Part shown: in pieces, positions 39,383-53,433 of the stretch
Layout: every line of letters begins with the position of its first letter
Position numbering within the stretch: position 1 is the first letter of the stretch
DNA from: Vanilla planifolia
Taxonomy: Eukaryota > Streptophyta > Magnoliopsida > Asparagales > Orchidaceae
DNA: 64,000 nt
NCBI GenBank assembly: GCA_023846275.1
Contig: CM043874.1
Location: 29,175,630-29,239,629, forward strand
Direction: 5' to 3'
Notes under the pieces: generated by a model
Database searches by the model: none
The model's input: the letters and a program-made list of their open reading frames with translations, nothing else
What the model was told of the DNA's origin: nothing
Position numbers and translations under genes: made by a program

Positions 39383-40600
39383 AGATAAAGAGAGAGAGAG
39401 AGAGAATGAAATAGTTTAAGAATATTTGGAAAAAAGAGGGAAAAGAGAAGAAAAATGTAGATAATTTTGGAAAAATGATTGAGGGACTAAACCAAGATTT
39501 GAGAGAAAGAAAAGAAATTTATGAAGTGGTTGTGCTAGAGAAAGTGAATTTTTGGACAAAGAGAAAGAGAGGAATTTTGCAAAATTCAATAGCAAATGAG
39601 AATACAAGAAAAGAAAGAATTGAACTCATTGATGGCTTTGTGAATAAAATTGAATCTATTTGGTGTGACAACTACATCAAAGTCGAGGTAGGCATTCTTA
39701 TAAAGCTTATATGCAGCTAGTTGCTATATCGACATTTGCAATCTAGAGACCTATTAATCGAAAAATGCAAAAATTTGTTATGTGATGATTTTATACTTAT
39801 TTCACATATTCTACCTCTTTATTGGTTTTTTGCATAGTTTCACATGCTTTGCATGTTTTTGTATTGCTAGTTAGTAGAAATATTTATGCAGGTTAATTGG
39901 TTATTTGATTCTTATTCACATGCAAATCATATTTATGTACATGTTTATATTGGTTGTGGATGTTGTGGTTTTCTTTACATGATCATGCATGAAAAAAATT
40001 ATATATATATATATATATTACTTGGTATTATATGAGAATCATTATGTATCAATATTTGGCATGCTCATTAGCATAAAAAAAGGGAATCAAAGACTCCATT
40101 GGATAACTATGGAAGAGGATGACATAGCTTTGTGATTCCATATTTATAGTTTTTTAGTGATCAAATATTAAGATTTTTATCATCAGATTAAGTTGTTGAA
40201 TCAATTAATCTATTGAGACAAGTATTGTTCATTTATTTTATTCTTATGTAAGAACTATTTATGTTTTTTATGAAATTAAGAATAAAATATGATTTTATTT
40301 ATGTTGCAAAAAAAACATTTACTTCTTTCTAAATGAGAAAGACAAGTTTTTCAAAATCAAAGTTATTTTTTAAGTATGGACATATAATTACCATGGTTTT
40401 ATTAATAAAATAAATAAAGTGCATCAAGAAAATGAAAAAAGGACTTTTCAAGTGACAATTTTTTATTTCTTGCCTAAAATTTATAAGTGATGAAATGAGG
40501 ATGTCACAAATCATCACAAGCTTAGTAAGAAAAATAAAATAATAATTGTAATGTGCAAAATAAAGTGATATTTAAAGTATATCACATGTAAGGTTATTAT
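39000..40600 (+). repeat. LTR-like segment related to 49160..49813
   Basis: 39680..40330 shares landmarks with 49160..49813 (an exact 14-mer agtcgaggtaggca at 39681 and 49785; 'tttcacatgct', 'gctagtt', 'tttttatgaaa'). The purine-rich strand at 39020..39620 encodes only low-complexity frames. This may be the far end of the 5' LTR belonging to the gypsy pol at 42310. Confidence 0.45.
39346..39405. repeat. compound microsatellite (AT)n then (GA)n
   Basis: About 34 bases of AT repeat (39347..39380), a short spacer, then about 18 bases of GA repeat (39388..39405). Confidence 0.9.
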
Positions 40601-42300
40601 TAGATCACAAAACTTCTACCCTTGTAATAATAATAGTTATATGCATTAAGTTAAAAGTTTTATTGTGTAGACGTTTCACTTATTATTTACCTAGAATGTC
40701 AAATAAATTTTCTATTTGCATCTAACATCAGTAAACCCCTTTTGTGCCATAGCATTTCCTCAACTCGTCATATAGATAGACCATTTTACCATTTAATGAG
40801 AATTTTCTCAACTCCTATTAATAGGCCATCTTCATCCCATTTGGTTATCAACCTCTTATATATAACTAACTATTATTATTTCATAGAGCTTTCTTTAATT
40901 CACACCTTTATGAAAAGTCACAATCATCCCATGAAGTTCTCTTAATCCTTCATATGGACTAGGCACATTCTCATAGTTCTACTTGCATACTTCATGTTTA
41001 ACATGCATTTGTAAATGCATAGCAATATCTACTCATCATACAAGTTCATAAGTAATTATATGTCAGTGTGTAACTACTTAACATCTAGTGCAAAACATTA
41101 TGCTTAATATGAACAAAATGGTATAAGTACAAGATTCATAACAATCCAACACAATAACATGCCATGTAAGGATAATATATATAGAAAGTGTCACATGCAT
41201 ACTCAATAGTTAGAAGAGTTGATGTTTAATTCTTTATTTTTTCTTTTTCTTGTCCTATAATCATACATAGAATTTATATCAAGTATTTATCATCTATTGA
41301 TGTACAATCAAAACTATGTTCATCACATTTTATTTAGACTATCACTGATCCCATCGTTTCCCCAGAGGGGGCCCCAGCCCCTTTGGACCTCTAAATTATT
41401 CTCTATTTTACCATTGCTAGACCATCCAACATCACCATTAGATGATTTCATCCATCTTATTAGAACATTTAATGAGCATACAACTACCTTTCAACAACTC
41501 CCAAGTTTTCATTTGACTGTCCACTAGAATTCATAAGATCATATAATGCTTAATAGAGGCCTAGAAAATCACTTCAATCCTTAGTCAAATTCTCTCTCTA
41601 AGATTTATTGTATCATTTAATACCATCAGATCTATCATTGGATTGTGCAAAAATCATCAAACAAATACACAACTTAAATTTTGTAATGCTATCAGATTGT
41701 ACGATCATCTAATCAAACTGTCTATTTAACAACTAAAGCTAGAAGAAACAAGAACCAATTTCTCTTATTTCAAGGTATTTTCAAACCATTCTTCCTATAT
41801 TAGCTCTTATTTTTAACAAATTTTTGAATTCACTCCTTTTTTAGGTGCTTTATCTAGCATGAGCACTTCGATTTCTCAAATTCTCTATAAGTAGAAAGGA
41901 AATCATAAGGAAAAAAATACCTTAGCAAATTTTTGCCCTTTCTTCACTTGATTCCCATTTGAAACTCAACCTCTTTAAAAGATCTTCATTTTATTGTGAA
42001 TGTAGAAACCCCCTTCCTTGGGACCTTAAGAAACTTTTTTCTTAAGCTTCTCTCACTCACTTCTCCTAATTGGATAAAGGTGAGGGAAAAAAGAATTATA
42101 AAGTACAACGTCTATTCATACTATACAAATCATGCTTTCTAATATCAATCATACTAAATAACCTCCAAATCTTGCCATACAATAAGTAGCTTCTAGCTAA
42201 TAAAATTTCATTCTTAAAGCATGCAATAACTATCAATAAAGTAGTAATGGACAGCTACAAGGTGACAACAATAATAGAATGAAGCAAAACTAATAACCAA
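40600..42300 (-). other. LTR-like AT-rich DNA, probable minus-oriented gypsy LTR
   Basis: Pyrimidine-rich plus strand with tcatacaagt-like motifs, resembling 17000..18700 and 45600..48370. The plus-strand frames at 40742..40945 and 41297..41527 have no recognisable domain. A local GC block (41364..41384, gggggccccagccccttt-like) is unusual for the surroundings. Confidence 0.4.
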
Positions 42301-42309
42301 AGCATAAAG

Positions 42310-44410
42310 TTTCTTCGGGTTAGTCAGGTATTACCAAAAGTTTGTCAAAGGATTTTTCCCAAATTTCTTTACTGGTAATAATACTTATCCAAAAGGTAAT
42401 ACCTTTAATATGAGATCAAAAGTGTTAGGAAAGCTTCCAGACATTTAAACCAAAATTGATGAATGCTTTAGTTTTAACTTTGCCAATTTGAGATGAAGAG
42501 ATTAAAATTTACATGTATGCATCATTACAGGGTTTAGGAGAAGATTTAATGCAAAATGGGAAGGTCGTAGCTTATACTTCCTGATAACTCCAACCTCATG
42601 AGAAGAATTATCTTGTACATGACTTTGAGTTGTTGATAGTAATTTTTGCCAAGAAGATTTGGAGATATTATTTGTTTAGTGTGAAGGATCAAGTTTACTC
42701 TGACTGTCAATGTTTAAAGTATATCTTCACACAAAAAGAATCAAATCTACCAAGAGATGTTAGCTAAAATTGATAAAAGAGTATGACGTTAAGATTATAT
42801 ATAAATCAAGAAAGGCCAGTGTGGTGGTGGATACATTGGGTAGGAAAACAACTTGTAGTAGTTGCAACTCAATAATAGTAGAGGTTCAATTACGTATCAA
42901 GATGAACAAGTTGCATCTAAATATCATATTAATAACCAACAAGACAAATTTTAGTATAGTTATAATTCTAGTGGAATGGCTACAAGATTTAAAAGAATTT
43001 TAGAAACAAGATGAAGAACTACAGAAGGTAAACGCCAAATTTTTAGAAGGCCAAGAGATAAACTTTCATCTTAATTAGGAGAATGCTCTTATCTATTACT
43101 AAAACCAATTATAAATTCCTAACCAAAAGAAAACATGATAGATCTTATTACAAAAAGCACTTGGATCTCAATACTCAATGTATCTTGGCATAACCAAGAT
43201 GTATCAAGACATGAAAACTAGATTTTGATAGCTTGGAATGAAAAAAGATATTCAAGAGATATTGAGTAATTGTTTGATATATCAACAAGTCAAGGGAAAG
43301 CATCAAAAACTTAATGAGACTTTGCAACCACTATCCATATTGATATTAAAATAAGAAGGAATCTCTAGGTATTTTCTTATTGGCTTACAAAAAATGAATC
43401 AAAGGAAGGATGTTATTTGGGTGGTAATGAACTGATCAAAGAAGTCAACAGATTTCTTACCCATTAAATCAAGTTATATAGTAGAGAGGTTGGCACAAAT
43501 ACAAATAGATCAGATAGTAATATTGAATGGAGTTCCCAAGACAATAGTATTAAATAGACACTCTAAGTTCACCTGACAAATTTGGAAGAAGATATAAGAA
43601 GTGTTTGACACTCACTTAATATTTAATGCAGTATTCCATCCTCAAATTTTTGGGAAAGCTCAACAAATAATTTAAACATTAGAAGATATGTAAGTAGAAG
43701 TTGAAATTCACATCTTCTCTTGATTTAGTTTTCCTATAATAAGATGTACTAATCATATATCGAGAAAACTCCATTTGAAGTATGATATGGTAGGGAATGA
43801 TAATCTCTTATATCCTGGTATAAGGAGGAAAAAAATCACTTGTCCAGTTATTTATTATTGTTGAAACTATAACAAAGGTAAAGAAGATCAAAGAAATTAT
43901 ATTGAAGAACCAAGATTAATAAAAGCAGTATTATGATTCAAAACATACGAAGGTTGAATATCAAGAAGGATACCAAGTGTTTATATAAGTAAGTTAATGA
44001 AAGGAGTCTCAAGACTTTTTAAGGAGGAAAGCTCAAGAAAAGGTATATTGGATCATTCTAAATAATTAGAAGAGTAGGTCAAGTGGCTTACAAAGTAGCA
44101 TTATCAACAAACCTAATGAAGAACTATAATGTATTCTATATTTTTTCATTAAGGAAATTTGTGAATGATTTAGCGCATGTACTAAACTTGGAAATGTGTT
44201 TGAGCTACAACCAAATTTAATCTATGAAAAAAAGACCAACAAAGATTTTAGCATGGGAAGTTAAGAAATTAAAGAATAAAGAAATTTTAATGATAAAATT
44301 ATTGTAAACAAAGAGAGAGAAAAGCTACATGAGATTTAGAAGATGAGATATAAGAAAGAATTATGTAATGTTTTTAATTTTGAGGATGAAAGTTTTATAA
44401 GGAAAGAAAA
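42310..44410 (+). pseudogene. Ty3/gypsy pol remnant: end of reverse transcriptase, RNase H, integrase
   Basis: Plus-strand blocks in order: a thumb-like KFLRVSQVLPKV (42312); RNase H as LMQNGKVVAYTS (42549), PHEKNYLVHDFEL (about 42593), YIFTQKESN (42721) and KEYDVKIIYKSRKASVVVDT (42776..42835); integrase as MYQDMKT-like tail pieces (43200), VIWVVMN (about 43410), GVPKTIVLNRHSKF (43530..43571), YKVALSTNLMKNYNVFYIFS (about 44090..44150) and LRKFVNDLAHVL; then ILAWEVKKLKNKEILMIKLL (44247..44306), the entry to the C-terminal chromodomain-like region. This is the gypsy order and resembles plant Tekay/Del-type chromoviruses. Stops and frameshifts occur throughout. Gag, protease and most of the reverse transcriptase are missing to the left. 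Confidence 0.85.
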
Positions 44411-44414
44411 AAAT

Positions 44415-45230
44415 GGTAACATCCTACTTTATAAAATACATATATTTTGAGTTAAATATATTTTTTTAAAATTTTTATAAATATTTCTTAGAATATTTCT
44501 CTATCATTTATATTTTGTAAAGAATCATATAATATGATAGAGCAGATCACATGGTACGATTTAGTAAGTAGAAAGAAGAAATTTTTTAAAAAAACATCAC
44601 ACATTGTATAATACTACAGAATGGAAAATAAAGTCTATAAGCTAAAGTGTATCGTATGCAATAATTTGAAATATCATATCAATATTAACCATGGGATGTA
44701 ATTAGTCTAAGAAAGATGAGAACCCAATTGTATAATATGATAATTGTAGATCGTATAGTTCAATTAAGTAATAATATAGATTATATGAAGTTGGATTTGG
44801 ATCATAAGATGGCCCATCATAGTTAATTCCAACGTAGTCAAATATGAAGGAAACATTGACTATAATAGTAAGAAATAGATACCCAAACTCTTGGTACAAG
44901 AATGATTAAGGAATTATATTAGTATGATAAAGCTATGAAGAGCATTGTATAAGAACATCAGTGGTTATGATAAAAGGAATATGTAGTAAAAATATATCAC
45001 ATTAGTATAATAAAAAACATTGTACAATACAACACAAGGAGAATGCCTGATTTAAGAAAAGTCAAAATGGATCATAAACATATGAATAAGGTGATTATAT
45101 AAATACAATAAGCATGATTAGTGCAACTAAATGTAGATTGTTTTCATCGTATAATATGAAATCATGAATTGTATAACTATGATGTAGAGAAACTAAAAAA
45201 AATTTAAAACCTAAAATGGCAAACAGCCAG
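44415..45230 (+). repeat. gypsy 3' LTR, first part
   Basis: Begins 'tggtaacatcctactttata' after a purine tract ('aaggaaagaaaaaaa', 44400..44413) that fits a polypurine tract. It aligns with 60660..61500, including 'gagttaaata', 'tcatataatatgat', 'taagctaaag' and 'gaagagt..cat..aagaacat'. It holds many near-palindromic ATAC/GTAT motifs. Confidence 0.7.
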
Positions 45231-48200
45231 GAAACCAATGTGGTGGTGTGTTTAACATTGAATCATTAAAAATAAGAGGAGAAAAAAATGAAATGGTACA
45301 CACATTAAAAGATAGCTATTAGAATAGATAGATGGATAACAAAGTGAGGAGAAGTAAGAATAGATAAAAAAGAGGTGCAGAAGTGAAATGTTTGAAAAAA
45401 TTGAGAAGTCTAACACTTGAAAAAATTCAATAGAGAAAAACAAAAGAGAGGGAGAAGGTGTTTTGTAAGGTCCCCATCTCATCATTTATATAGTCATAGA
45501 AAAATTAGAGAATATGCACAATTAAAAACACAAGTGAGGAAACAAAATCCCAAGGTAGAGACCTTACAATTTGACCAAATCTAACTATACTTATATTAAC
45601 TAAATAAAAGATCAAAGAATATAAACCAACTAGTTTATAAACCAATATTAGGCCATAGAAATATAGATTTACTTATGCACATAATACATAACTTATAAAA
45701 GTTTAACCACTCTGCTATTAATAAATAGAATACTCATCCATAACATTTATGTCCTCAACTTCAATACAATGGATATATTATCTATGATGAAAGTATTAAT
45801 AAGATTCCAAAAAGCTCAATAAGTAAGTCAGTAAGATAACAATATATAAAAATAATATTGTAGCAAAAAGAAGCTATTATTATGCCATGATAATAAAAAA
45901 TAGTATCCATATTTAAATAAGCCATTATACAAGTAAATCAATGAATTTAGTAAAAAAATATAAACATACATATGTATGGCTTTTTATTTTCCATTCCTCT
46001 TTTAATACATTTTATAAGACTCAATCATATATTTCTTATAAAGATAACCCTAGAGTTTTTCCAATCTTTTGTTTCCAAATGTTTAGCTTAAATTTTTCCC
46101 TTTTAGAACAATATCCTCTATAAAAAATATTATCAGACATCACAAGGGTATCCTCACCTCTATAGGTTGTCCTTGCCCTATGTGATGTATATCAGAACCT
46201 AAATATAAATAGGCTATCCTCACCCTATACCATATATATGAGACACTTTGCTGTAATCATATATATAAGTATCACATAGTCAAATATGAGAATCTTTGCT
46301 CTATTAAGTTATAATATAATACAATAATATATAAGAATAATATCTTTATGGGTATACCAATCATTTTATTTTATTTTTTTATTTGATAATTTAATACTCT
46401 AAATATTCATATTCCAAATTATATTTTTATAATATTTTCTATTATATTGCATGGAAATAACTTTATTTTCATGTAAATCTTTGAAGTATACAATTCCATA
46501 CGAGAAAGACATAAAAATAAGATGCCACATAAAATATGGAAACCTAATAAACTAGTACTAGATTTAAATAAAAGGATAATGTGGAAAACATATTGATATT
46601 TATTATGAAAAAAATGTTACAAAAAATAGTTTACTAGTATATTTACATCATAACTAGGAAGTGTACTTAGTATCCAAAATGCATGAAATAAAAATCATCC
46701 CAATGTCCATAATGCTTATCAAAAAATAACATAAAAATATATCATTTTATAAATTACAAATTAATTTATCTATATGTGACATGTTTAATAAATAACTAAA
46801 ATCATATATGCTCTCCAAAATAATACTTTTATGATTACCCAATTGTATCATCCTTCACAAATAAGTAATTTATATTGTAACATGCATGTATGATCTAATT
46901 ATCATACAGTACATCCAATCATATAAATTATTTTTGGACACAAATAGTACTTGTATAATATTCTTATTATACCATATGATCCTCTTTGTTTCATGTGATT
47001 TAGTTTATTCATACAATCTAATTCCTAGGATTGTAACTATACGATTCTACTTTCCCTTAATTAACCCACAAGATGATCAATTCATTATTAGACCATTATA
47101 TAATATAACTTCTGACATTGCACTATACATTTCCTATGTAAACAATTGAGATGATGTACTAGTGTCTATTCTTCATTATGCAAAATGATCCCTATTATTG
47201 TCCAGTCCGATCTCCTAGACTTAGTCAAAATTTCTCACTTAACATCAGTAGACAGTATAGTATGATATTGACATCATCTATGTATGATTCACCTGACTAT
47301 TCAATAGTAACTTAGTACTCCAATCACTAATATGGTTCAACAAATAATTTAGTATAATACTTTAATAAATGACCACACAGCTTTGTTGTAGCCTTACAAA
47401 CTTTAGACCTTCAGCAAACAATGTATACCATCATACTAGAATAAAAGTTTCTTGGCAATTGTTACCATATTTTAATGACAAACCTATCACTTTCATCCTC
47501 TTCATGTGGTGAACCCAACATTGCATACCTTCATCATTGAAAAATTAAAGTTCCTTACCATCTTTCTTTCTCTCATAATCTTGTTAGAATTTGAGACTCG
47601 CATGGCACAATAGAGTAAAACAAAAAATAATTATAAAACATACACTAGTCGTAATGTCTATCCCATCAATGAAAAAGCTCTTATTCACAACTAAGATAGT
47701 ACAACAGCTTTACTTTTTCTTGGTTTTGCACAATAAGAAAGCTCATTGAAGCAAAAGTTCTCTTATGAGCTCACTTATGACTTTCTAATAGCATTTAGGA
47801 TAATAAAACTAGTAGCCTTAAATAAGAGGTTTAAAGTGGTAATAATGTTGATTTAATCCACCATCTTTCATTAATTTATTATTATATAAAATCAATGCAT
47901 CTTCCATAAAACTTCCTAATAGTTCCTTATTTACAAATATATACTCCACTAGTTCAATTAATAGCATCAAAATTAAAAAAATTATAAATATATTCTAGTG
48001 CAAATCAACATTCCTATATTTGCATATCTATCTTGCACTAATCAGTTTTGACTTAAGTCAAATTCCAAAAATTACAAATCTATTCTAAGTAATATCTTGA
48101 AATTATATTTATATCCAAATCTTTAAAATTTATAATAAAGTGTGTAGGTCCCCAAAAGTTAATAAATCAATATCATTAGACTTATCTTTTAGTATTCTTC

Positions 48201-48370
48201 TAATTAATATGTGCAAATAATATTTTTGACCTACTTTGAGCTTATGATATACTCTATAATGTTCTATCTTTATTTTAATATTTACTTAACCAAGTTCAGT
48301 CATTTCTAATTGCAATATTCTTGGCTTGATTCTAAGATGCCTCCCATCTTGATCGAGGTAAAATAGGATT
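45230..48370 (-). mobile_element. LTR-like insertion inside the gypsy 3' LTR
   Basis: About 3.1 kb with no counterpart in the uninterrupted LTR copy at 60660..63184. Its right part (46830..48370) matches 35730..36840. A direct-repeat block 'tatcctcacctctatag' / 'tatcctcaccctatacc' lies at 46149 and 46214. No coding frame or primer site was found, so it is probably a solo or partial LTR in the opposite orientation. Exact edges are not resolved. Confidence 0.5.
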
Positions 48371-49813
48371 TTTTGTATATTTTAAGGGATTTAGAAAGTC
48401 AACCATGCAAATTTGTGTATGACTCAAAAGCAACCTAAGAGTGGAAAGAATAAAATTAGTGGAGTTCTAAATTTTGGTGAGACCATTATAAAAGAAAACA
48501 AGATGTAGGAAAACATTTTTAAAAAACATATGTTTGTTTGATTAATACTTATAAGTTATAGGTCTTCAAAATGATATTGTTATTTGGCAAATTCTAAGAA
48601 TGCTTGATAGATTAGTTTTTTTATGATTGATGTTTAATGTAAGTTATTTGCTAGTTGAATAAAAGTTTCAGAGATGATCTCACTTGAAAAGCTTAAAGAT
48701 GTTAAATTCTTTTGAAGTTGCAATGTTTGAGCATAATATATTGGATGCTTTATTTACAAGTTTTAACTCTTTTAATGTTAATGTAAAAATGTTCATAAAA
48801 AAATTTGAAAGATTATTTGTGATAGTTCCCACAAACGAAAAGATAATCTTGTCAAAAAGGGAAGAGACAGATAAAAAAAAGAGAAATGTCTGGTGAATGG
48901 AAGGCAAACGTCAAAAGATGGTAGAGTGAATGATTTTCCAAAATAAAATCTACTTGAATGATAGTTTTAGAGATGAACCAAAGGACTCATTCATCCATAT
49001 TTTTTTATTATGGAATCATTTGTTTTTAAACATGTCCAATCCTTTATGAAATAGTCTTTGCCAAAACTAATCTTGAAAAGATAAGAAGAGTTAAAAAACT
49101 ATGAAGATGAAAAACAAATCATAAAGATTTTAGAAGCTTACATTAAAATTTTTCTTTGAATTTTATGGCTCTTTCACATGCTCTTATGATATTATATTGT
49201 TTGCAATTTGCATGCTTTTGGCTAGTTTAATGTTATCTTCATTACATATTTGCACATTTTTTCCACTGAATGAATTTTGGTTGGTTTAGCTTATTTTTAG
49301 TCTAACATTTTCATGCCTAAATGAGACACTACATGGAACAACGAGGGAGTAATAAGGGCAAGATTTAGATGGCTTAACCTAAAGGATGCTTTACTTTCTC
49401 ATTTTTTTGTGTCAATTGTGATAATATTTTCTTATTTGATAAAGAAGGACATATATTAGAACCTTTAAAATAATGTTAATACTTTATTTGATTGAAGATA
49501 TGTATAAACAATAGTAATTACAATATTTTTAGTTATTTAAATGTTGAAATGTTTTTTATGAAAAATATAATTTTTAATGCAATAAAAGCTTTTTAAAAGT
49601 CAATTACTTATAAAAGATTTTATTTTTAAGAATCTACTTCTACAATGTTTTAAAAAGATTTTATTCAAAAGATGAGTTATTTGTAAAATTTTTTTCTCTT
49701 ATGTCTTTACTTTAAAGAAAAGAAAACTTTTATGTTTCAAAATAAATGAAAGAAAGGTAAAGAATTAGATGAAGTGGTACTGTAAGTCGAGGTAGGCAAT
49801 GTTGCGCTCGCCA
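48370..49813 (+). repeat. gypsy 3' LTR, second part
   Basis: Aligns with 61560..63184: 'ttgattaat.cttataagtta.aggtct', 'gatgttgaattcttttgaa' against 'gatgttgaattcctttgaaa', 'gatactat/gatattatattg', 'atgagacactacatgg' against 'atgagatactacatgg', and the terminus 'gctcgcca' against 'accaca'. The frames at 48680..48907 arise in this repeat on both strands and are not genes. Confidence 0.75.
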
Positions 49814-52575
49814 TAGGTGACCTTGTGAAACTGGCTTTTAACTATCCATACTTCCTTCTTTTATTATATTATTCCCTTTTACCTTTATAGTGTTATCCAA
49901 AATGATATTGGCATATTGTTTGATTTTCTAAGGAATCTTATAACTTGCTTTACTAACTAATTATATGGTCCATTCTTTATACTAGCATCATATGATTTTC
50001 TTTGGAAGACTTCATTCCTTCATATTTGAGCATAATATACACGATGTCAAATGTCAACACTTTATAAAATTTTCTAGGTATCAAAAACACCACTTATATG
50101 GTACTTAAGAAGTTAAAACCCATTATGTGTGTGTTTGCATGTATTTGCCTTTATATGTATGTATATATCTTAAACTCTCAATTTATTTTTCTTAATTCAC
50201 CATAAATCCAATTGAGCTTCAAAAATTGTAATTTAAGAATCAATAATTTCCTTTAACTTAGTTCCTCTCATTGATATATTTACTTTGACCTTCAACACAA
50301 CTTTAAATAATTCTACTTTTTTGTGATAATAATAGAATAATATTATTATGATTCGACCACAAAATATAAGATTTACTTGGTTATGCAATGACTAATTTTA
50401 TATTTAGTCTTAAGATTATAGATTTTCATAGTGATTACATTTCATAAACGTCACATCATTCAAAATGTACAAAATGATATTGTAAGTGGTATTTTTAGAG
50501 AGATGAGTCATTATCGCACTTGTGAAGAGATGAGATGCATAGCTAGACTTTGTCAAAGTATAGATGTTAAGGAATTGTTTTGAGGTCTCTCTGGCTTTTG
50601 ATAAAATCCCTAATAGGGTGATTATTATAGGTTCTAATATGGGATATGGTCAACTTAGTCAATGATAAATAGACTTGTTCAACCACAAGTTTATGAATAT
50701 ATATATATATATCAATAACCATAACACCAACTAAAAAATCCCCTCCAAACATATAAATACGTTAATAAAAATGGATGCCAATATGATCAATAATGATGAA
50801 CACATGGTCGACTCTATGCAATCCTATTAACGGGTATTGATATAATATATATATATATATATTCTAAAGAACTACAAAAAATAAAAAAATTAAAAAAAAC
50901 TGGAAGACAACTGTCGTGGATTCAACGACAGCTGTACAGTCCGTCACAGAACGATTTCATATGACAGTGTATTTGAATAATCACTTCAAATAAATACTTT
51001 TAGTCACGTGTTAGACATGTTAAGTTGGACCACTAATCGATATGACCGGGATGAGAAGCAATTTAAAACTTGAAGTCAACCAACAATTGAGATGAAGATT
51101 TATTTCGTGAAAAGGAATTAGTAATATTGACAAAAATGTTGTTGGTTATCTTATTTATCTGAATTTTTTACTCTTGGTGATATGTTTTAAAAAGTCATTT
51201 TTGTAAATTAGTGAGCTTTGTCATGTTTATTTAAAATAAATAATAATTATATTAAAAAAAATTCTATAATATCATCAGAAAAAATATATTGCATAAACCA
51301 ATTATAGTCTCTATGACAAAGCTTGATGATTCTCATCATTTTCTTTGGACTTGTGTGAATGCAATTGCATATGCCTTACCACTAATTCAAAAGTTGATGA
51401 TAAGTACTGCATTTGTCTTATGCATTGTAGCAATATGTGTACAATGCCATCAAATTCCAAAGCTTATTAGATGCAATCAAGTCATGTACCATGCTGCTTG
51501 GTCATCATCTAACAAATGCAACATAGTAATATAGCATATCAAACATTTATATAAATGTATTACAAAACAACAAGCATATAATATATATAAATACTTCAAA
51601 ACACCCAAAAAAGTTTATAGAAAATTTGATGAGACAAGTGCTATACAAATCATTATAAGTCTAAATTTGTGACCAACATTAAAATCACTTTTGTACCCTT
51701 TCAAGAGCTTGAAAAATTTTCAAAGAATCTTTTGCCACAAACCATTCAATTCATTTTATACTTAGACTTTCCAATGCTTATGTTTTACACTCATTATTAT
51801 AATTTTTCTTCACACTATTTTCTATTTTGTTTCCTAAATTAGAATTTTTTTTGGAACAAATTAAGATTTGGATTTATGTGGTTCATTTTGAGTCATGTTT
51901 CTTTTAAGATAAATATAAAACTTTTGGGTCAATTGTTAAGTGGTTCTTCAAAGTGCTCCAACCATAACAAAGATGAACATTGCACAACCATTTTCTTCCT
52001 TTTGGCACAATGCTTGTGCTATAGTAGTCATGAAATACTTTAGCCATTTAGCTACTTTGCATTATATATCCAATTGATTTGTATCTCTTATGACATTTGA
52101 TAAAATAACTATTCTCTTTTCTAAGCCAAAGCCCCTAATTATTATAATATCTCACTAGAAGATAAATAAATAAAATAATAATAATAATAATAAACATAAA
52201 TATGTAAGTTAGATCAAATGAGTGTACAATGGATTTGATGATTCAAGATTAAAAGAAAAAGAAAAACATTTGTTTCTCTCTCTTCTCTTCTATTTCTTTC
52301 CAATATAAGCACCCACATTATGGGCATGAACCAAATCCCTACCACCACTAATGAACTCACCCATCCCTTCATGATGTTTTAGTGGTAACAAACTCATAAT
52401 TGTCATATTGTTTGAGATGTCATGATTCTCTGCTAATTAAAGACTAAAGATATGGTCATGATGGTGATGTTGGAAGTTTAAATATTAAAGGGGCATTGCT
52501 ACGCTTTAGAGGGCATCTAATGTTCCTTTCTTTTTAATTCCCCTTCTTTGGATCAAAGCTATCATTGCCAACACC
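49814..52575. other. AT-rich stretch, no gene recognised
   Basis: 50700..50712 and 50847..50862 carry short TA runs. 50907..50935 is a hairpin. 51003..51180 ('agtcacgtgttagacatgtt', 'gaccgggatgagaag', 'tcaaccaacaattgagatg') has the texture of a plant repeat but I cannot name it. 52160..52192 contains an ATA trinucleotide run. The 81-codon plus frame at 51289..51534 shows no domain. Confidence 0.4.
50907..50935. other. hairpin, 11-base arms and 7-base loop
   Basis: acaactgtcgt, loop ggattca, acgacagctgt: 10 of 11 positions pair. It is more GC-rich than the surroundings. It does not end in a T-run and no adjacent gene is known, so no role is assigned. Confidence 0.7.
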
Positions 52576-52580
52576 AACGC
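52576..52580. repeat. 5-base target-site duplication of the solo LTR, left copy
   Basis: AACGC immediately before the TG of the LTR, identical to 55685..55689. Confidence 0.9.
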
Positions 52581-53433
52581 TGTTACACCCCAGTTTTTTT
52601 AAAAGGAATTTTTTTTTTTTTACATATAGACAGCTCAGATCGTCCCATACCAACCTGAGTAGCCTACGAAAAACATAGGATATAATATATCATTACACAC
52701 CTACTTTCCTTAACTATGTGGATCCCATCTCCTGGGCACACCGTCAAATCAGGTTCATGACTCCTGAATTAACTGATGAACTCGCGCAATGTTACTCCTA
52801 CTAGACCCAATACTCCTAACCCATACCGGTAGGAGAACCGATCTAATAGAAGTCTGAACCCCCAAGGTTAAGTTCCATAGTCATGTAATGACCTCACCAT
52901 CAACAAAAAAATATATAACATCCACCGATATGAAATGACGCTCCACACACCATACCGTCAAGATAGAAAATAAGACAGTGTATAAAAATGTAACTCTTAT
53001 GAAAAATCACAGTCCATCAAATACCACATCATCCATCCGAGTACATGAGTCAGAATCACCCTCACATAATACAAGACATAAGAATAACAGTCTCACTGAA
53101 TACAACCAACAGCAACAATCAACTAACCAGAATGTCTCAGAAAATCACAGATCAGATCTCCTCCACTAGCCTACTGATCACGATCCCACCTAAAGCTGGG
53201 TGGCGTCAAGTCTGCCGAGCCACTGGAAAAATATGGATAATAAAAGAATGAGCTACGCCCAGTAGGAAAGACAGCTAGTAAAAAAAACTCTCATACAAGA
53301 GAAGGATAATAACAAAAGTATAGAAATACAGTATAACAATGTAGGGTGGAAAGGCACTCTCAGTCCCAGACTCTGACCATCCACAGTCACCCCCAGTCAC
53401 ACCAGAGTAGCTCTCCTCTGTGCTCCCAGGCAG

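Noticed and set aside
40742-41527. Plus-strand frames of 67 and 76 codons with mixed composition
   Set aside because: No start context, domain or splice structure. The region has LTR-like texture.
48680-48907. Overlapping plus and minus frames of 70 to 75 codons
   Set aside because: Both lie in a gypsy LTR with a mutated second copy at 62.0..62.3 kb, and have low-complexity lysine- or phenylalanine-rich products.
51003-51180. Possible copia LTR start near 'gttggaccactaatcgatat'
   Set aside because: The texture is suggestive, but no TG...CA boundary, primer site or second copy was found in the window.
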